From JBOGWP01 sp050693875 (GTDB lineage: Bacteria; Actinomycetota; CADDZG01; JAHWKV01; JBOGWP01): DNA of 11,824 bases. Positions 1-7,319 of this stretch are shown in pieces. The translations under genes and the position numbers were made by a program. Numbering within the stretch: position 1 is the stretch's first letter; each line of letters starts with the position of its first letter. The notes beneath the pieces were generated by a model. The model worked only from the letters and a program-made list of their open reading frames with translations. It was not told where the DNA came from and searched no databases. The stretch covers positions 1 through 11,824 of the forward strand of contig JBOGWP010000209.1 in NCBI GenBank assembly GCA_050693875.1. The letters run 5' to 3'.

Positions 1-108
1 GGTCGGGTCCGGCGTGGGGGTCGGGTCCGGGGTGGGGGTCGGGTCCGGCGTGGGGGTCGGGTCCGGGGTGGGGGTCGGGTCGGGCGTCGCGGTCTCCGTT
101 GGCGTGGG
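1..108. repeat. 18-bp tandem repeat coding for TPTPDP units
   Basis: Six consecutive 18-bp units lie at 1-18, 19-36, 37-54, 55-72, 73-90 and 91-108; the last two are degenerate. The first four alternate perfectly between ggtcgggtccggCgtggg and ggtcgggtccggGgtggg, giving a 36-bp higher-order period. On the minus strand the C/G alternation is a synonymous ACG/ACC threonine change inside a TPTPDP hexapeptide. The array continues past the left edge, so its copy number is unknown. Confidence 0.9.
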
Positions 109-309
109 GTCCGTGGGTGTCGGGCTAGGTTCGTCGATCTGGGCGTTGGCCAGGCCGGATCCCACGACGAACAGGACGAACATCGCGAGCAGAGCGAGCA
201 GCACCCACGCGCGCCCTCGCATGGGGGCGCCTTTGAGGCGGCGCATGCGGCCGCCGCGCTTGATCGACGCGCGATGCTGCCGCTCGGTCGAGCGGCGCCG
301 TTGGGTCAT
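1..309 (-). CDS. Exported/membrane-anchored protein with Pro-Thr-Asp repeat, N-terminal fragment
   Basis: The reading frame is open from an ATG at 309 to the left edge (103 codons), so only the N-terminus is visible. The first ~34 residues are strongly basic (MTQRRRSTER...). A hydrophobic segment follows at about residues 35-55 (AWVLLALLAMFVLFVVGSGL) and ends in an ANA|Q motif that could be a signal peptidase I site; otherwise it is a membrane anchor. From residue 61 the chain is low-complexity Pro/Thr/Asp, becoming a regular TPTPDP hexapeptide repeat typical of an extracellular linker. A second in-frame ATG at 345, two bases after the stop of the neighbouring regulator gene, would add 12 residues; neither start has a strong ribosome binding site. 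The functional domain lies outside the window, so I assign no function. Proximity suggests co-transcription with the response regulator upstream. Confidence 0.7.
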   Translation of the reverse strand, partial: MTQRRRSTERQHRASIKRGGRMRRLKGAPMRGRAWVLLALLAMFVLFVVGSGLANAQIDEPSPTPTDPTPTETATPDPTPTPDPTPTPDPTPTPDPTPTPDPT

Positions 310-347
310 CGGCGGCCCTGACGAGCCGCCGCGGGCTGGGAGCATCG

Positions 348-1025
348 TCAGCGCTCTGCTCCCAGCTCCTCGAAGATGCCGTGCCGGTGCACGAACGCCT
401 GAGCCTCGAGCCGGGAGTGGACTCCGAGCTTGCCGAGGACGTTCTGCACGTGGGTACGAGCGGTTTCGGGGCTGATGACCAGCGCGAATGCGATTGCCTC
501 GTTGTCGGCTCCCCCCGCCAGCTGTGCGAGCACCTCACGCTCGCGCCGGGTAAGGCTCGACATCCGCCGGATCGCCTCGTCCTGCTCACGACGGCGGGTG
601 ATCAGGCGATCGATCAGGGCGCCGAGCATCTGTCGGGGCACCAGGGTCTCGCCGGCATGCACCTGCCGCGTGGCCTGGATGAGCTCCGAGAGAGGGGACT
701 CCTTGCTCAGGTAGCCGCTGGCGCCAGCGCCGAGGGCCTCGACGAGCAGGTTCTGGTCGTGGTCTCCGGCAAGCACCAGCACCCGGCAGCCCGGAACTCG
801 CTCCTTGATCATCGAGGTGGCCTCGACCCCGTCGCGCACGGGCAGGGTCGCGTCGATCAGGGCGATGTCGGGCCTGGTGCGCTCCGCCTCGTCGACCGCC
901 TCGGCCCCATCCGTTGCCACGGCCACCACCTCGAGGTCGGGCTCGCTCGCGAGGACCGCGCCCACCGCCTCTCGGAACAAGGACTGACGATCTGCAAGCA
1001 GGATCCGCACGCGTTCGTCGTTCAT
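348..1025 (-). CDS. LuxR/NarL-family response regulator with atypical receiver
   Basis: A 225-residue protein has an N-terminal receiver domain (about 5-125) and a C-terminal LuxR-type helix-turn-helix (about 160-220, SLTRREREVLAQLAGG then ARTHVQNVLGKLGVHSR). Asp58 (IALID) is the expected phosphoacceptor and Lys108 (GYLSKE) is present. Of the usual acidic pair only Asp12 remains, because the second position is Arg13. The switch Thr/Ser after the fourth strand is Ala86 (VLVLAGD). Phosphorylation or signalling may therefore differ from the standard mechanism. I chose the ATG at 1025 because the receiver fold starts just after it and a G-rich AGGGGG lies upstream; an ATG at 1124 would add a 33-residue tail without family resemblance. 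No histidine kinase gene is in view. It is likely a DNA-binding transcription regulator with unknown targets. Confidence 0.85.
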   Translation of the reverse strand: MNDERVRILLADRQSLFREAVGAVLASEPDLEVVAVATDGAEAVDEAERTRPDIALIDATLPVRDGVEATSMIKERVPGCRVLVLAGDHDQNLLVEALGAGASGYLSKESPLSELIQATRQVHAGETLVPRQMLGALIDRLITRRREQDEAIRRMSSLTRREREVLAQLAGGADNEAIAFALVISPETARTHVQNVLGKLGVHSRLEAQAFVHRHGIFEELGAER

Positions 1026-1226
1026 AGTTGTTTCGCCCCCTGCCGTCCGGCCCTCGAAAACTCCGACAGTGGGAGCGTACGCACGCGATGCTCCGCAGGC
1101 ACGCGCGGCGATACGTATTCGCACTACGTCAAACGGACGACCGGGGGCGAAGCGGGTCCCTGGGGACGGTGGTGACGAAGTGGTTCAGGAGGGGCGGTGC
1201 TGCGGAGATCGCGTGGTTGAGGGCCG
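1026..1226. other. Intergenic region between the two response regulator genes
   Basis: About 200 bp without a convincing gene. On the minus strand a TTGACG occurs but lacks a well-spaced -10 box. An 8-bp palindrome ATACGTAT lies at 1111-1118 within a longer imperfect dyad. I see no terminator hairpin. It probably holds the leader of the downstream regulator, but no element is certain. Confidence 0.4.
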
Positions 1227-1880
1227 TTATGAGCCGTTTCCGCGGGGGAGCCGGACGAGTCCGTAGCGAACCGCGAACGCGGCGGCCTCGAGTCGAGAGT
1301 GGACCTGCAGCTTCGTGAGGATGCTCTGGATGTGGGTCCGGACCGTGTTCGGGGCGATGGACAGGTGACGGGCGATCTGGCGGCTCGTCGCCCCCTGCAC
1401 GAGCATCGTCAGCACTTCCCGCTCCCGCGAGGTGAGGCGGTCGGCAAGCAGGAGGGCGTGGCGTTCCTCCTCCGTGCGAGCCCCGGCCGCCGGGGCGGCC
1501 AGGCGGTGGGGGGCCAGGAACAGCCCGCCGTTCACCGCCGTTCGAATCGACGCGACGAACTCCGTCATCGACGCGTCCTTCATCAGGTACCCGTGGAAGC
1601 CCGCCCGGGCTGCCTGGGTGACTGCCCGCGGGTCCTCGAGCGCCGTGAGGGCCAGGACCTTGATCCCCGGGAACTGATCCAGGATCTGGCGGCCGAGCTC
1701 CATTCCACCAACCCCCGGCATGTTGAGGTCGACCAGCGCAAGGTCCGGCCGCTGGGACCGGACGGCGGCCAGCGCCTCCTCCGCCCCTCCGGCGACCCAC
1801 ACCTCCATGCCCTGCTCCTCGAGCAGCGCACGGATAGCCTCGGCAAAGAGTTTGTGGTCGTCGACGATCAGAACTTTCAT
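1227..1880 (-). CDS. LuxR/NarL-family response regulator
   Basis: A 217-residue two-domain regulator. The receiver (residues 1-120) has the acidic pair Asp7-Asp8 (VLIVDDH), phosphoacceptor Asp51 (LALVDLNMPG), switch Thr79 (VLALTALED) and Lys101 (GYLMKDAS), so it looks fully functional. The C-terminal LuxR helix-turn-helix contains LTSREREVLTMLVQGA and NTVRTHIQSILTKLQVHSR. Its output domain resembles that of the regulator 200 bp downstream (shared VHSRLEA-AF), suggesting the two arose by duplication. The ATG at 1880 opens directly on the first receiver strand; an in-frame ATG at 1907 would add nine residues, and neither has a clear Shine-Dalgarno. It is transcribed divergently from the nnr-led operon and no cognate kinase is visible. 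Confidence 0.88.
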   Translation of the reverse strand: MKVLIVDDHKLFAEAIRALLEEQGMEVWVAGGAEEALAAVRSQRPDLALVDLNMPGVGGMELGRQILDQFPGIKVLALTALEDPRAVTQAARAGFHGYLMKDASMTEFVASIRTAVNGGLFLAPHRLAAPAAGARTEEERHALLLADRLTSREREVLTMLVQGATSRQIARHLSIAPNTVRTHIQSILTKLQVHSRLEAAAFAVRYGLVRLPRGNGS

Positions 1881-1921
1881 CGCCGTGCTCGCTTCGTCGT
1901 CTCGCATCGATATCGGATGCT

Positions 1922-1946
1922 CGGCCGCAATCTTTACTCGCGGCCG
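1922..1946. promoter_or_regulatory. Inverted repeat upstream of response regulator gene (candidate operator)
   Basis: CGGCCGC at 1922-1928 and GCGGCCG at 1940-1946 form perfect 7-bp arms around an AT-richer 11-bp centre. The centre read on the minus strand contains GAGTAAAGATT, which could serve as a weak -10 region. It lies about 42 bp upstream of the ATG at 1880. It could be an autoregulatory site or simply an mRNA hairpin; no -35 box is obvious. Confidence 0.35.
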
Positions 1947-2066
1947 CTTGGGCGGAGGGACTGCCGGGTCGCGGGTGCGCCCCTCCATCCTCGCGCCGGA
2001 GCGGTCTCTTTGGCGTCATTTGGACCCGGGCAGGGGGCAGGGCCTGGCCGGCGAGGGCACCCCCCG

Positions 2067-2072
2067 TAGAAT
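2067..2072 (+). promoter_or_regulatory. Candidate -10 box of the nnr-alr operon
   Basis: TAGAAT matches five of six bases of TATAAT and lies 36 bp before the nnr start codon in the divergent intergenic region 1881-2108. The hexamer 17 bp upstream (CTGGCC, 2044-2049) is only a weak -35. A GAGG Shine-Dalgarno follows just before the ATG at 2109. Spacing and position are good, but the call rests on one hexamer. Confidence 0.45.
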
Positions 2073-2108
2073 GACGCGACACAAGGGGGCCGACCGAAGC
2101 GAGGTGGC

Positions 2109-3650
2109 ATGCGGATCGTCGTCACGCCTCGAGCCATGGCGGCGGCGGACCGGGCAGCGATCGACTCCGGCGTTCCTTCGCTCGATCTGATGGAGCGGGC
2201 GGGCGCAGCGGTCGCATCGGCCGTTATCGGGCTCGCGGGCGGCGCCTACGGGCGCCGGATCGCCGTGGTCTGCGGGAAAGGAAACAACGCGGGAGACGGC
2301 TTCGTCGCCGCCCGGTACCTCGCGGCACGGGGCGCTCGTCCCGCCGTGATCCTGCTCGACGACGCGCTCGGGGGTGACGCCCTGATCAATCTCCGCAGGC
2401 TGCGCGCGGTCCCCACCATGGGACCCGAGGCGCTCATCCGTGAGCTCGGCCGGGCGGATGTCGTGGTCGATGGGATCGTCGGGACCGGCATCAAGGGCGC
2501 GCTCCGCAGCCCGGCCTCCGATGCTGCGGAGGCCATCAATGCCGCGGGCAAGGCCGTCGTCGCCGTCGACATCCCATCCGGCGTCGAGGGAGCGACCGGC
2601 CAGATCCACGGCCCGGCGGTACGGGCGGACGTCACGGTGACCATGGCCGCGCTGAAGATCGGCCTCCTGCTCCACCCCGGAAGCGCGCATGCCGGGAGGA
2701 TCGAGGTTGCCGAGATCGGCATCGCCGACCATTTCCTGCATGCGGATCTCCTGCTGGCCGGCGCAGGCGACGTCGCACGGGTTCTCCCTCCGCGGCCCCC
2801 GCTGGCGCACAAGCGCAGCGTGGGGACCGTTCTGATCGTGGCGGGATCGCTCGGGATGGCCGGTGCCGCGGCCCTCGCCGCCCGAGGCGCCCTCCGGGCC
2901 GGTGCCGGCCTCGTCACGATGGCGGTCCCCGGATCGCTCGCCCGCGGGCTCGACCAGACCGTGCTCGAAGCGACCACCTTGCCGCTTCCCGAGACGCCGG
3001 ACGGGACGATCGAGTCCAGCGCGGTGGACCTCGTGCTCGACCATGCCGCCCGCAACGACTGCGTTGCGCTGGGGCCCGGCCTCTCGACGGACCCGGAGAC
3101 GGTCACGTTCGTGCACAAGCTCGTCGCCAGCCTCGAGCGCCCGATCGTGATCGACGCCGATGCCCTCAACGCCCTCGCCGGCGCGACGGGGATTCTCGCC
3201 TCCCGCTCGACGCCGACGCTGCTCACGCCGCACCCGGGTGAGCTGGCGCGTCTGCTGGGGACGGGCACGGCCGAGGTGAGCGCGGATCGCCTCTGGGCGG
3301 TCCGCCGAGCCGCGGTCTCGACGAAGGCCGCCGTCCTCCTGAAGGGCTACCGCACGCTGGTGGCCGAGCCAGGGGGAGACTGCGTGCTGGTCGCGACGGG
3401 GGGGCCGGCACTGGCCACCGGCGGGAGCGGCGACGTGCTGACCGGGGTGACCGGCGCCTTTCTTGCATCTGGGATGGAGGCAGCCGACGCCGGATGGGCT
3501 GGGGCGTGGGTCCACGGCCGAGCCGGCGACGTGGTTGCGGCGCGCCGCGGGGTGCGGGGAACCATTGCCGGGGATCTGCCCGAAGCCGTCGCTGAGGTTC
3601 TCACCCGGCTCGCCGAGGATGGGGAGCCGGAAGCCGGGGTGGCAACGTGA
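2109..3650 (+). CDS. nnr: Bifunctional NAD(P)H-hydrate epimerase / ADP-dependent NAD(P)H-hydrate dehydratase
   Basis: This cytosolic metabolite-repair enzyme converts damaged R- and S-NAD(P)HX back to NAD(P)H. The 513-residue length is normal for the two-domain fusion. The N-terminal epimerase (YjeF_N) domain spans about 1-215, with CGKGNNAGDG at 55-64, VDGIVGTG at 120-127 and DIPSGV at 154-159. The C-terminal dehydratase domain spans about 225-505, with HKRSVGTVLIVAGS at 234-247, DADALN at 349-354, LTPHPGE at 372-378 and GGSGDVLTG at 438-446, which includes the catalytic Asp442. The start is supported by a GAGG ribosome site nine bases upstream. Its stop overlaps the GTG of alr by 4 nt. The nnr-alr pairing is common in bacteria, especially Actinomycetota. 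Confidence 0.96.
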   Translation: MRIVVTPRAMAAADRAAIDSGVPSLDLMERAGAAVASAVIGLAGGAYGRRIAVVCGKGNNAGDGFVAARYLAARGARPAVILLDDALGGDALINLRRLRAVPTMGPEALIRELGRADVVVDGIVGTGIKGALRSPASDAAEAINAAGKAVVAVDIPSGVEGATGQIHGPAVRADVTVTMAALKIGLLLHPGSAHAGRIEVAEIGIADHFLHADLLLAGAGDVARVLPPRPPLAHKRSVGTVLIVAGSLGMAGAAALAARGALRAGAGLVTMAVPGSLARGLDQTVLEATTLPLPETPDGTIESSAVDLVLDHAARNDCVALGPGLSTDPETVTFVHKLVASLERPIVIDADALNALAGATGILASRSTPTLLTPHPGELARLLGTGTAEVSADRLWAVRRAAVSTKAAVLLKGYRTLVAEPGGDCVLVATGGPALATGGSGDVLTGVTGAFLASGMEAADAGWAGAWVHGRAGDVVAARRGVRGTIAGDLPEAVAEVLTRLAEDGEPEAGVAT

Positions 3651-4765
3651 CCGCCGAGCTTCCCGTATGGGTGGAGGTCGACCTCGGCAGCGTCCGCCGC
3701 AACGTGGAGCGCGTCCGGTCGATGCTCTCGCCCGGCACGCGCCTCCTGGCGGTGGTCAAGGCCAACGCCTACGGGCACGGCGATGTGCCGGTTGCGCGCG
3801 CAGCCGTCGCAGGCGGCGCCGACTGGCTGGGGGTGGCTCGCCCGAACGAGGGGGCGGCCTTGCGAGCTGCCGGCATCGATGTCCCGATCCTCCTGCTTGC
3901 CGAGCCCACACCGCGCGCCGTTCACCAGGTGCCGGAGCTCGGGCTGGTGCCGACCGTTTACACGATTCGCACCGCGCGGGCGCTCTCGGACTCTGCGATC
4001 ACCTCCGGACGCCGGCTCGCCGTGCACGTCAAGGTCGACACCGGGATGCATCGCTACGGGGTGCCCCTCCCCGAGGTAGCGGGCTTCTTCGACCAGGTTA
4101 CGAAGCTCCCCGGCCTCGAGGTGCAGGGGATCTGGTCGCACTTCGCCTGTGCCGAGGACGTGCTCAACCCCTACACGAAGGAGCAGCACGAGCGATTCCT
4201 CGACGTGCTCGATGAGCTCGGCCCCCGGGCGAACGGGCTGATGCGCCATCTCGCCAACTCGGCGGGGGCGATCACCTTCCCCGAGGCGCACCTCGACATG
4301 GTGCGCTGCGGGATCGTCGTCTACGGGATCCATCCCTCCCCAGCGCTGCGAGACCGCATCGACCTGGAGCCGGCGCTCTCGTTCAAATCCCGGGTCGGCT
4401 ACGCCCGCCGCCTTCCTGCGGGTGAGGCGCTCTCCTACGGGCAGCGCTTCCAACTCCCGCGCACGGCCACCGTCGCCACCATTCCCTGCGGCTATGCGGA
4501 CGGCCTCCCTCGGGCCCTCACCAACACGGGCGAGGTCCTGATCCGCGGACGCCGCTTTCGCATCTCGGGCGCGGTCACGATGGACCACTTCCTGGTGGAC
4601 GCGGGCGACCGCGAGATAGAGGAGGGGGACGAGGTGGTGATCCTGGGGCGACAGGGCGGCGAGGAGATCCTCGCCGACGAGATCGCGCAACGCCTGGGGA
4701 CCATCCCCTACGAGGTGGTGTGCGCCATCAGCGCGCGGGTGCCGCGCGTCTATCGTGGAGCATGA
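3647..4765 (+). CDS. alr: Alanine racemase
   Basis: This PLP-dependent cytosolic enzyme interconverts L- and D-alanine, supplying D-alanine for peptidoglycan. The length of 372 residues is normal. Lys38 in VVKANAYGHG is the Schiff-base lysine. VDTGMHRYG at 130-138 carries the conserved arginine (Arg136). SYGQRF at 263-268 carries the second catalytic base, Tyr264. IPCGYADG at 279-286 and MDH at 312-314 belong to the C-terminal beta domain; MDH replaces the more usual MDQ. The gene begins with GTG inside the nnr stop (GTGA) and ends inside the ATG of the next gene (ATGA), which points to translational coupling on both sides. Confidence 0.97.
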   Translation: MTAELPVWVEVDLGSVRRNVERVRSMLSPGTRLLAVVKANAYGHGDVPVARAAVAGGADWLGVARPNEGAALRAAGIDVPILLLAEPTPRAVHQVPELGLVPTVYTIRTARALSDSAITSGRRLAVHVKVDTGMHRYGVPLPEVAGFFDQVTKLPGLEVQGIWSHFACAEDVLNPYTKEQHERFLDVLDELGPRANGLMRHLANSAGAITFPEAHLDMVRCGIVVYGIHPSPALRDRIDLEPALSFKSRVGYARRLPAGEALSYGQRFQLPRTATVATIPCGYADGLPRALTNTGEVLIRGRRFRISGAVTMDHFLVDAGDREIEEGDEVVILGRQGGEEILADEIAQRLGTIPYEVVCAISARVPRVYRGA

Positions 4766-5262
4766 GGTGGGGGGCGTTCCTGGTCGTCTCGATCGTGATG
4801 GCCGCCTGCGCACGCGAGCCGGCCCCCGGTCCCCGGTCGTCCCCGGCCTCGATCCCATCGTTGCCGGCGCCCTCGCCGGGCACCGCAGGGATTCCCGGAA
4901 GCGCCACGGCCCAGCTTCCCGACGTCCACCTGTCGCTGTCGGCCGATCCCTCGGAGCCCGTCGCCGGCCGGCCGGTGACGCTCACCCTTACCGTCCAGGC
5001 CAGCCGCGACCTCACCCTTCGCTTCCCAACCGGCCAGCGGTACGAGTTCGAGGCCGTCGGCCCTCCCGGCGCCTGGCGATGGTCGGAGGGCCGATTCTTC
5101 ACCCAGGGGCTGGGTGAGATGGCCCTGCGATTGGGGGAACAGCTGACGTACCGGGAGCGCTGGGTGCCCGGGGCTGCCGGCCACTTTCTCCTCCGAGGGA
5201 GGGTGACGGCGGCCGGGCGGCCCGATCTCGCGGTGGAGGCCGGGATCGAGGTTTCCACGTGA
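4762..5262 (+). CDS. Lipoprotein with BsuPI-like (intracellular proteinase inhibitor) domain
   Basis: A 166-residue protein. The first 16 residues form a short lipoprotein signal ending in VMAAC, so Cys16 is the likely lipidated residue. A Pro/Ser-rich linker follows to about residue 52, then a beta-rich domain (about 55-163). That domain has FPTGQRYEF (88-96) and WRWSEGRFFTQ (105-115), which match the pattern I know for the BsuPI family, and a late LTYRERW strand. BsuPI itself is a cytoplasmic protease inhibitor of Bacillus; here the domain would be outside the membrane, so inhibition is not established. The ATG at 4762 overlaps the alr stop (ATGA) and places the signal at the N-terminus; an ATG at 4720 would bury the signal. 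It is not part of the usual alr-tsa block. Confidence 0.8.
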   Translation: MRWGAFLVVSIVMAACAREPAPGPRSSPASIPSLPAPSPGTAGIPGSATAQLPDVHLSLSADPSEPVAGRPVTLTLTVQASRDLTLRFPTGQRYEFEAVGPPGAWRWSEGRFFTQGLGEMALRLGEQLTYRERWVPGAAGHFLLRGRVTAAGRPDLAVEAGIEVST

Positions 5263-6356
5263 GGGCGAAGCAGGAGAGGCAAGGCCTGCTCGGGCGCTGG
5301 TTCGGGCTTCCCGAGGACCCGCATGCCGGGGAGCCCTTCGGGACCCTGGAGGGCGACCGGACGTATGTCGTGGACGCGACCGACGGCGGCGAGCTGTTCG
5401 TGGAGGAGTGGGGATCCGAGGAGACGACCACCGGGGCGGTCTTCCTCCACGGATTCGGCATGGACCGCACCTTCTGGCACTACCAGATTCTCGGCCTTCG
5501 GGCGCGGCTCTCCCGGCCCGGCGCTGCCCCGAGACGGCTCGTCTTCTACGACGCCCGGGGCCACGGGCGTTCTGCGTCGTGCCACGGCCCCGACGACATC
5601 ACGCTGCTTGCCGACGATCTGAAGGACGTCCTCGACGCGGCGCGGCTGGAGCGCTGCGTGCTCATCGGCCACTCGCTGGGTGGCATGACCGTCCTCGAGT
5701 TCTGCCGGACCCACCAGGCCGAGCTGAACGACCGGGTGGCCGGGATCGTCCTCCTGAGCACGACCTACACCGAGGTGCTCAAGACGTTCTGGATCGCGCG
5801 GTTCTTCGGCTCGCTCGAGCGAAGCAAGAAGATCGTGGCGTGGATCCTCGACAAGCCGAGCCGGTGGCGGTGGGCGCGCATGCGCTCGGGGCCCGTGTCT
5901 CGCTTTCTGGTCAAGGCCATCGGCTTCGGCCAGGGTGCGTCCCCGGCACAGGTCCGGTACTCGCTCAAGCTCATGCAGAGCTTCCCGTCACCCACGCTGA
6001 TCGACGTCCTGAAGGCGGTCATCGCCTTCGACATGTCCGAGGCAGTCGGCGCGGTCGACACCCCGACCCTCATCGTCACGGGGGACCGCGACCGCATCAT
6101 CGCCGGGACCGCGTCGCGCCAGTTGGCCAGGCAGATCCGTGGGTCCAAACTCATCGAGTTCGAGGGGGCCGGGCACAACACGATCATGGAGCGCCACGAG
6201 GAGGTCACCGAGCTCGTCGCCGTGTTCCTCGACGACGTCTGTCCGGGAGGGATGGCGGACGACGGCGAGCACGCGGCCGGGGCCCCTGCGGCAGGCGACA
6301 CCGGAACCCCTGAGGAAGCGACGGCGCCGGTCGGGGAGCCGCAGGCCGCAGGGTGA
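5259..6356 (+). CDS. Alpha/beta-fold hydrolase
   Basis: A 365-residue soluble hydrolase with a classical alpha/beta fold at about residues 36-327. HGFGMD at 64-69 is the oxyanion-hole loop. GHSLGG at 137-142 is the nucleophile elbow, with Ser139. VTGDRD at 273-278 supplies the acid, probably Asp278. GAGHN at 303-307 supplies His306. A cap region with basic and aromatic residues (about 170-245) sits between the sixth strand and the acid. The last ~35 residues are an Ala/Gly/Pro/acidic tail without structure. The substrate cannot be told from sequence. The gene starts with GTG overlapping the lipoprotein stop, with GAGG seven bases upstream, and overlaps the next gene by 4 nt. An alpha/beta hydrolase between alr and tsaE is also known in actinomycetes. 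Confidence 0.9.
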   Translation: MRAKQERQGLLGRWFGLPEDPHAGEPFGTLEGDRTYVVDATDGGELFVEEWGSEETTTGAVFLHGFGMDRTFWHYQILGLRARLSRPGAAPRRLVFYDARGHGRSASCHGPDDITLLADDLKDVLDAARLERCVLIGHSLGGMTVLEFCRTHQAELNDRVAGIVLLSTTYTEVLKTFWIARFFGSLERSKKIVAWILDKPSRWRWARMRSGPVSRFLVKAIGFGQGASPAQVRYSLKLMQSFPSPTLIDVLKAVIAFDMSEAVGAVDTPTLIVTGDRDRIIAGTASRQLARQIRGSKLIEFEGAGHNTIMERHEEVTELVAVFLDDVCPGGMADDGEHAAGAPAAGDTGTPEEATAPVGEPQAAG

Positions 6357-7258
6357 TCACCGACGTCGAGGGGGTTCGGGTCGGGCACTGGACCGACACG
6401 GTGGGAGTCACTGGATGCACGGTGGTGTTGCCGCCGGACGGAACGGTCGGTTCCTGCGAGTGGCGCGGGGGAGCGCCGGGCGACCGCGAGTGGGTGCTGC
6501 TCCAGCCGGAGCAGCGCATCGACCGGGTCCATGCCGTCGTCCTGGCGGGCGGCAGCGCTTTCGGACTCGCTGCGGCCGACGGCGTGATGCGCTGGCTGGA
6601 GGCTCGGGGCATCGGATGGGACGTCGCCGGCCGCTTCCGCGTGCCGATCGTCCCGGCGGCCATCCTCTTCGACCTCGGTCTCGGCGACTCGGGCGCTCGC
6701 CCCGGGGCGGGGGAGGGCGCACTGGCCTGCGAGGCTGCCACGGGGGGGATGTTCGAGACCGGCAGCGTCGGCGCCGGGACCGGGTGCAGCGCCGGGAAGC
6801 TGTACGGGCTGGAATACGCCGTGAAGGCCGGGATCGGCTCCGCCTCCATCCGGGAGGGCGACGTGGTGGTCGGGGCGCTGGTCGCGGCCAACCCAGTCGG
6901 CGACGTTCTCGACGAGCAGGGGGCGCTCCTCGCCGGGAGCCGGGCCCCTGCCGGGACGCCGATGGCGTTCCTCCCGGCGGCTACGAACACGGTGCTAGGG
7001 GTGGTGGCGACCAATGCCTGCCTCACCAAGCCGGAGGCCTACCTGGTCGCCCGGGCGGGTCAGGACGGGGTCGCAACCGTGGTTCGGCCCGCGCACACCC
7101 GGTATGATGGCGACGTCGTTTTCAGTCTCGGAACCTGTCGGGTGGAATCCTCGGTCGACCTCGTCTGTGCGCTGGCGGCGCGGGTGGTCGCAATGGCAAT
7201 CCGCCAAGGGGTGCGGACGGCAGCGGGCGTCGGCGGGGTTCCAGGGCTCGCCGGGTGA
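6353..7258 (+). CDS. P1 family (S58, DmpA-like) N-terminal-nucleophile peptidase
   Basis: A 301-residue member of the DmpA/L-aminopeptidase-D-esterase family. These enzymes mature by self-cleavage and then use the new N-terminal residue as nucleophile. Visible family signatures are GGSAFGL at 66-72, VPIVPAAILFDL at about 98-109, GAGTGCSAGK at 140-149 and NTVLGVVATNA at 212-222, followed by HTRYDGD near 248-254. By alignment from memory, cleavage would fall at Asn212-Thr213, giving a threonine rather than the serine of DmpA. The natural substrate is unknown (aminopeptidase, amidase or esterase). It starts with GTG overlapping the hydrolase stop. It is followed by the longest spacer before udg, so it may be the last gene of the first translational block. 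Confidence 0.88.
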   Translation: MITDVEGVRVGHWTDTVGVTGCTVVLPPDGTVGSCEWRGGAPGDREWVLLQPEQRIDRVHAVVLAGGSAFGLAAADGVMRWLEARGIGWDVAGRFRVPIVPAAILFDLGLGDSGARPGAGEGALACEAATGGMFETGSVGAGTGCSAGKLYGLEYAVKAGIGSASIREGDVVVGALVAANPVGDVLDEQGALLAGSRAPAGTPMAFLPAATNTVLGVVATNACLTKPEAYLVARAGQDGVATVVRPAHTRYDGDVVFSLGTCRVESSVDLVCALAARVVAMAIRQGVRTAAGVGGVPGLAG

Positions 7259-7291
7259 GATTCCAGGGCATGGGCGCCGGCGCAGGCCGGG

Positions 7292-7319
7292 CGGCACAGG
7301 GCCACGGGAACCTGTGCCG
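7292..7319 (+). other. Hairpin in the 123-bp spacer between the S58 peptidase gene and udg
   Basis: CGGCACAGG at 7292-7300 and CCTGTGCCG at 7311-7319 form a perfect 9-bp stem with a 10-nt loop. There is no U-run after it, so it is not a standard intrinsic terminator. A weaker second pairing (CCGAGG 7332-7337 with CCTCGG 7361-7366) ends just before the udg ribosome binding site. It may be an attenuator, an RNA-processing site or a structured leader; I do not recognise a riboswitch class. Confidence 0.5.

Noticed and set aside
1111..1118. ATACGTAT palindrome in the leader of the first response regulator
   Set aside because: It is short, and the nearby TTGACG has no properly spaced -10, so I do not call an operator or promoter.
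381..1175. Plus-strand open frame of 264 codons antisense to the first response regulator
   Set aside because: It mirrors the codon structure of a well-supported regulator gene and has no recognisable motif or ribosome site.
2016..4858. Long open frames of about 500 codons on the minus strand opposite nnr and alr
   Set aside because: They are antisense to clearly recognised genes. Their composition (Arg, Pro, Gly, His rich) is typical of shadow frames in high-GC DNA, and they show no domain.
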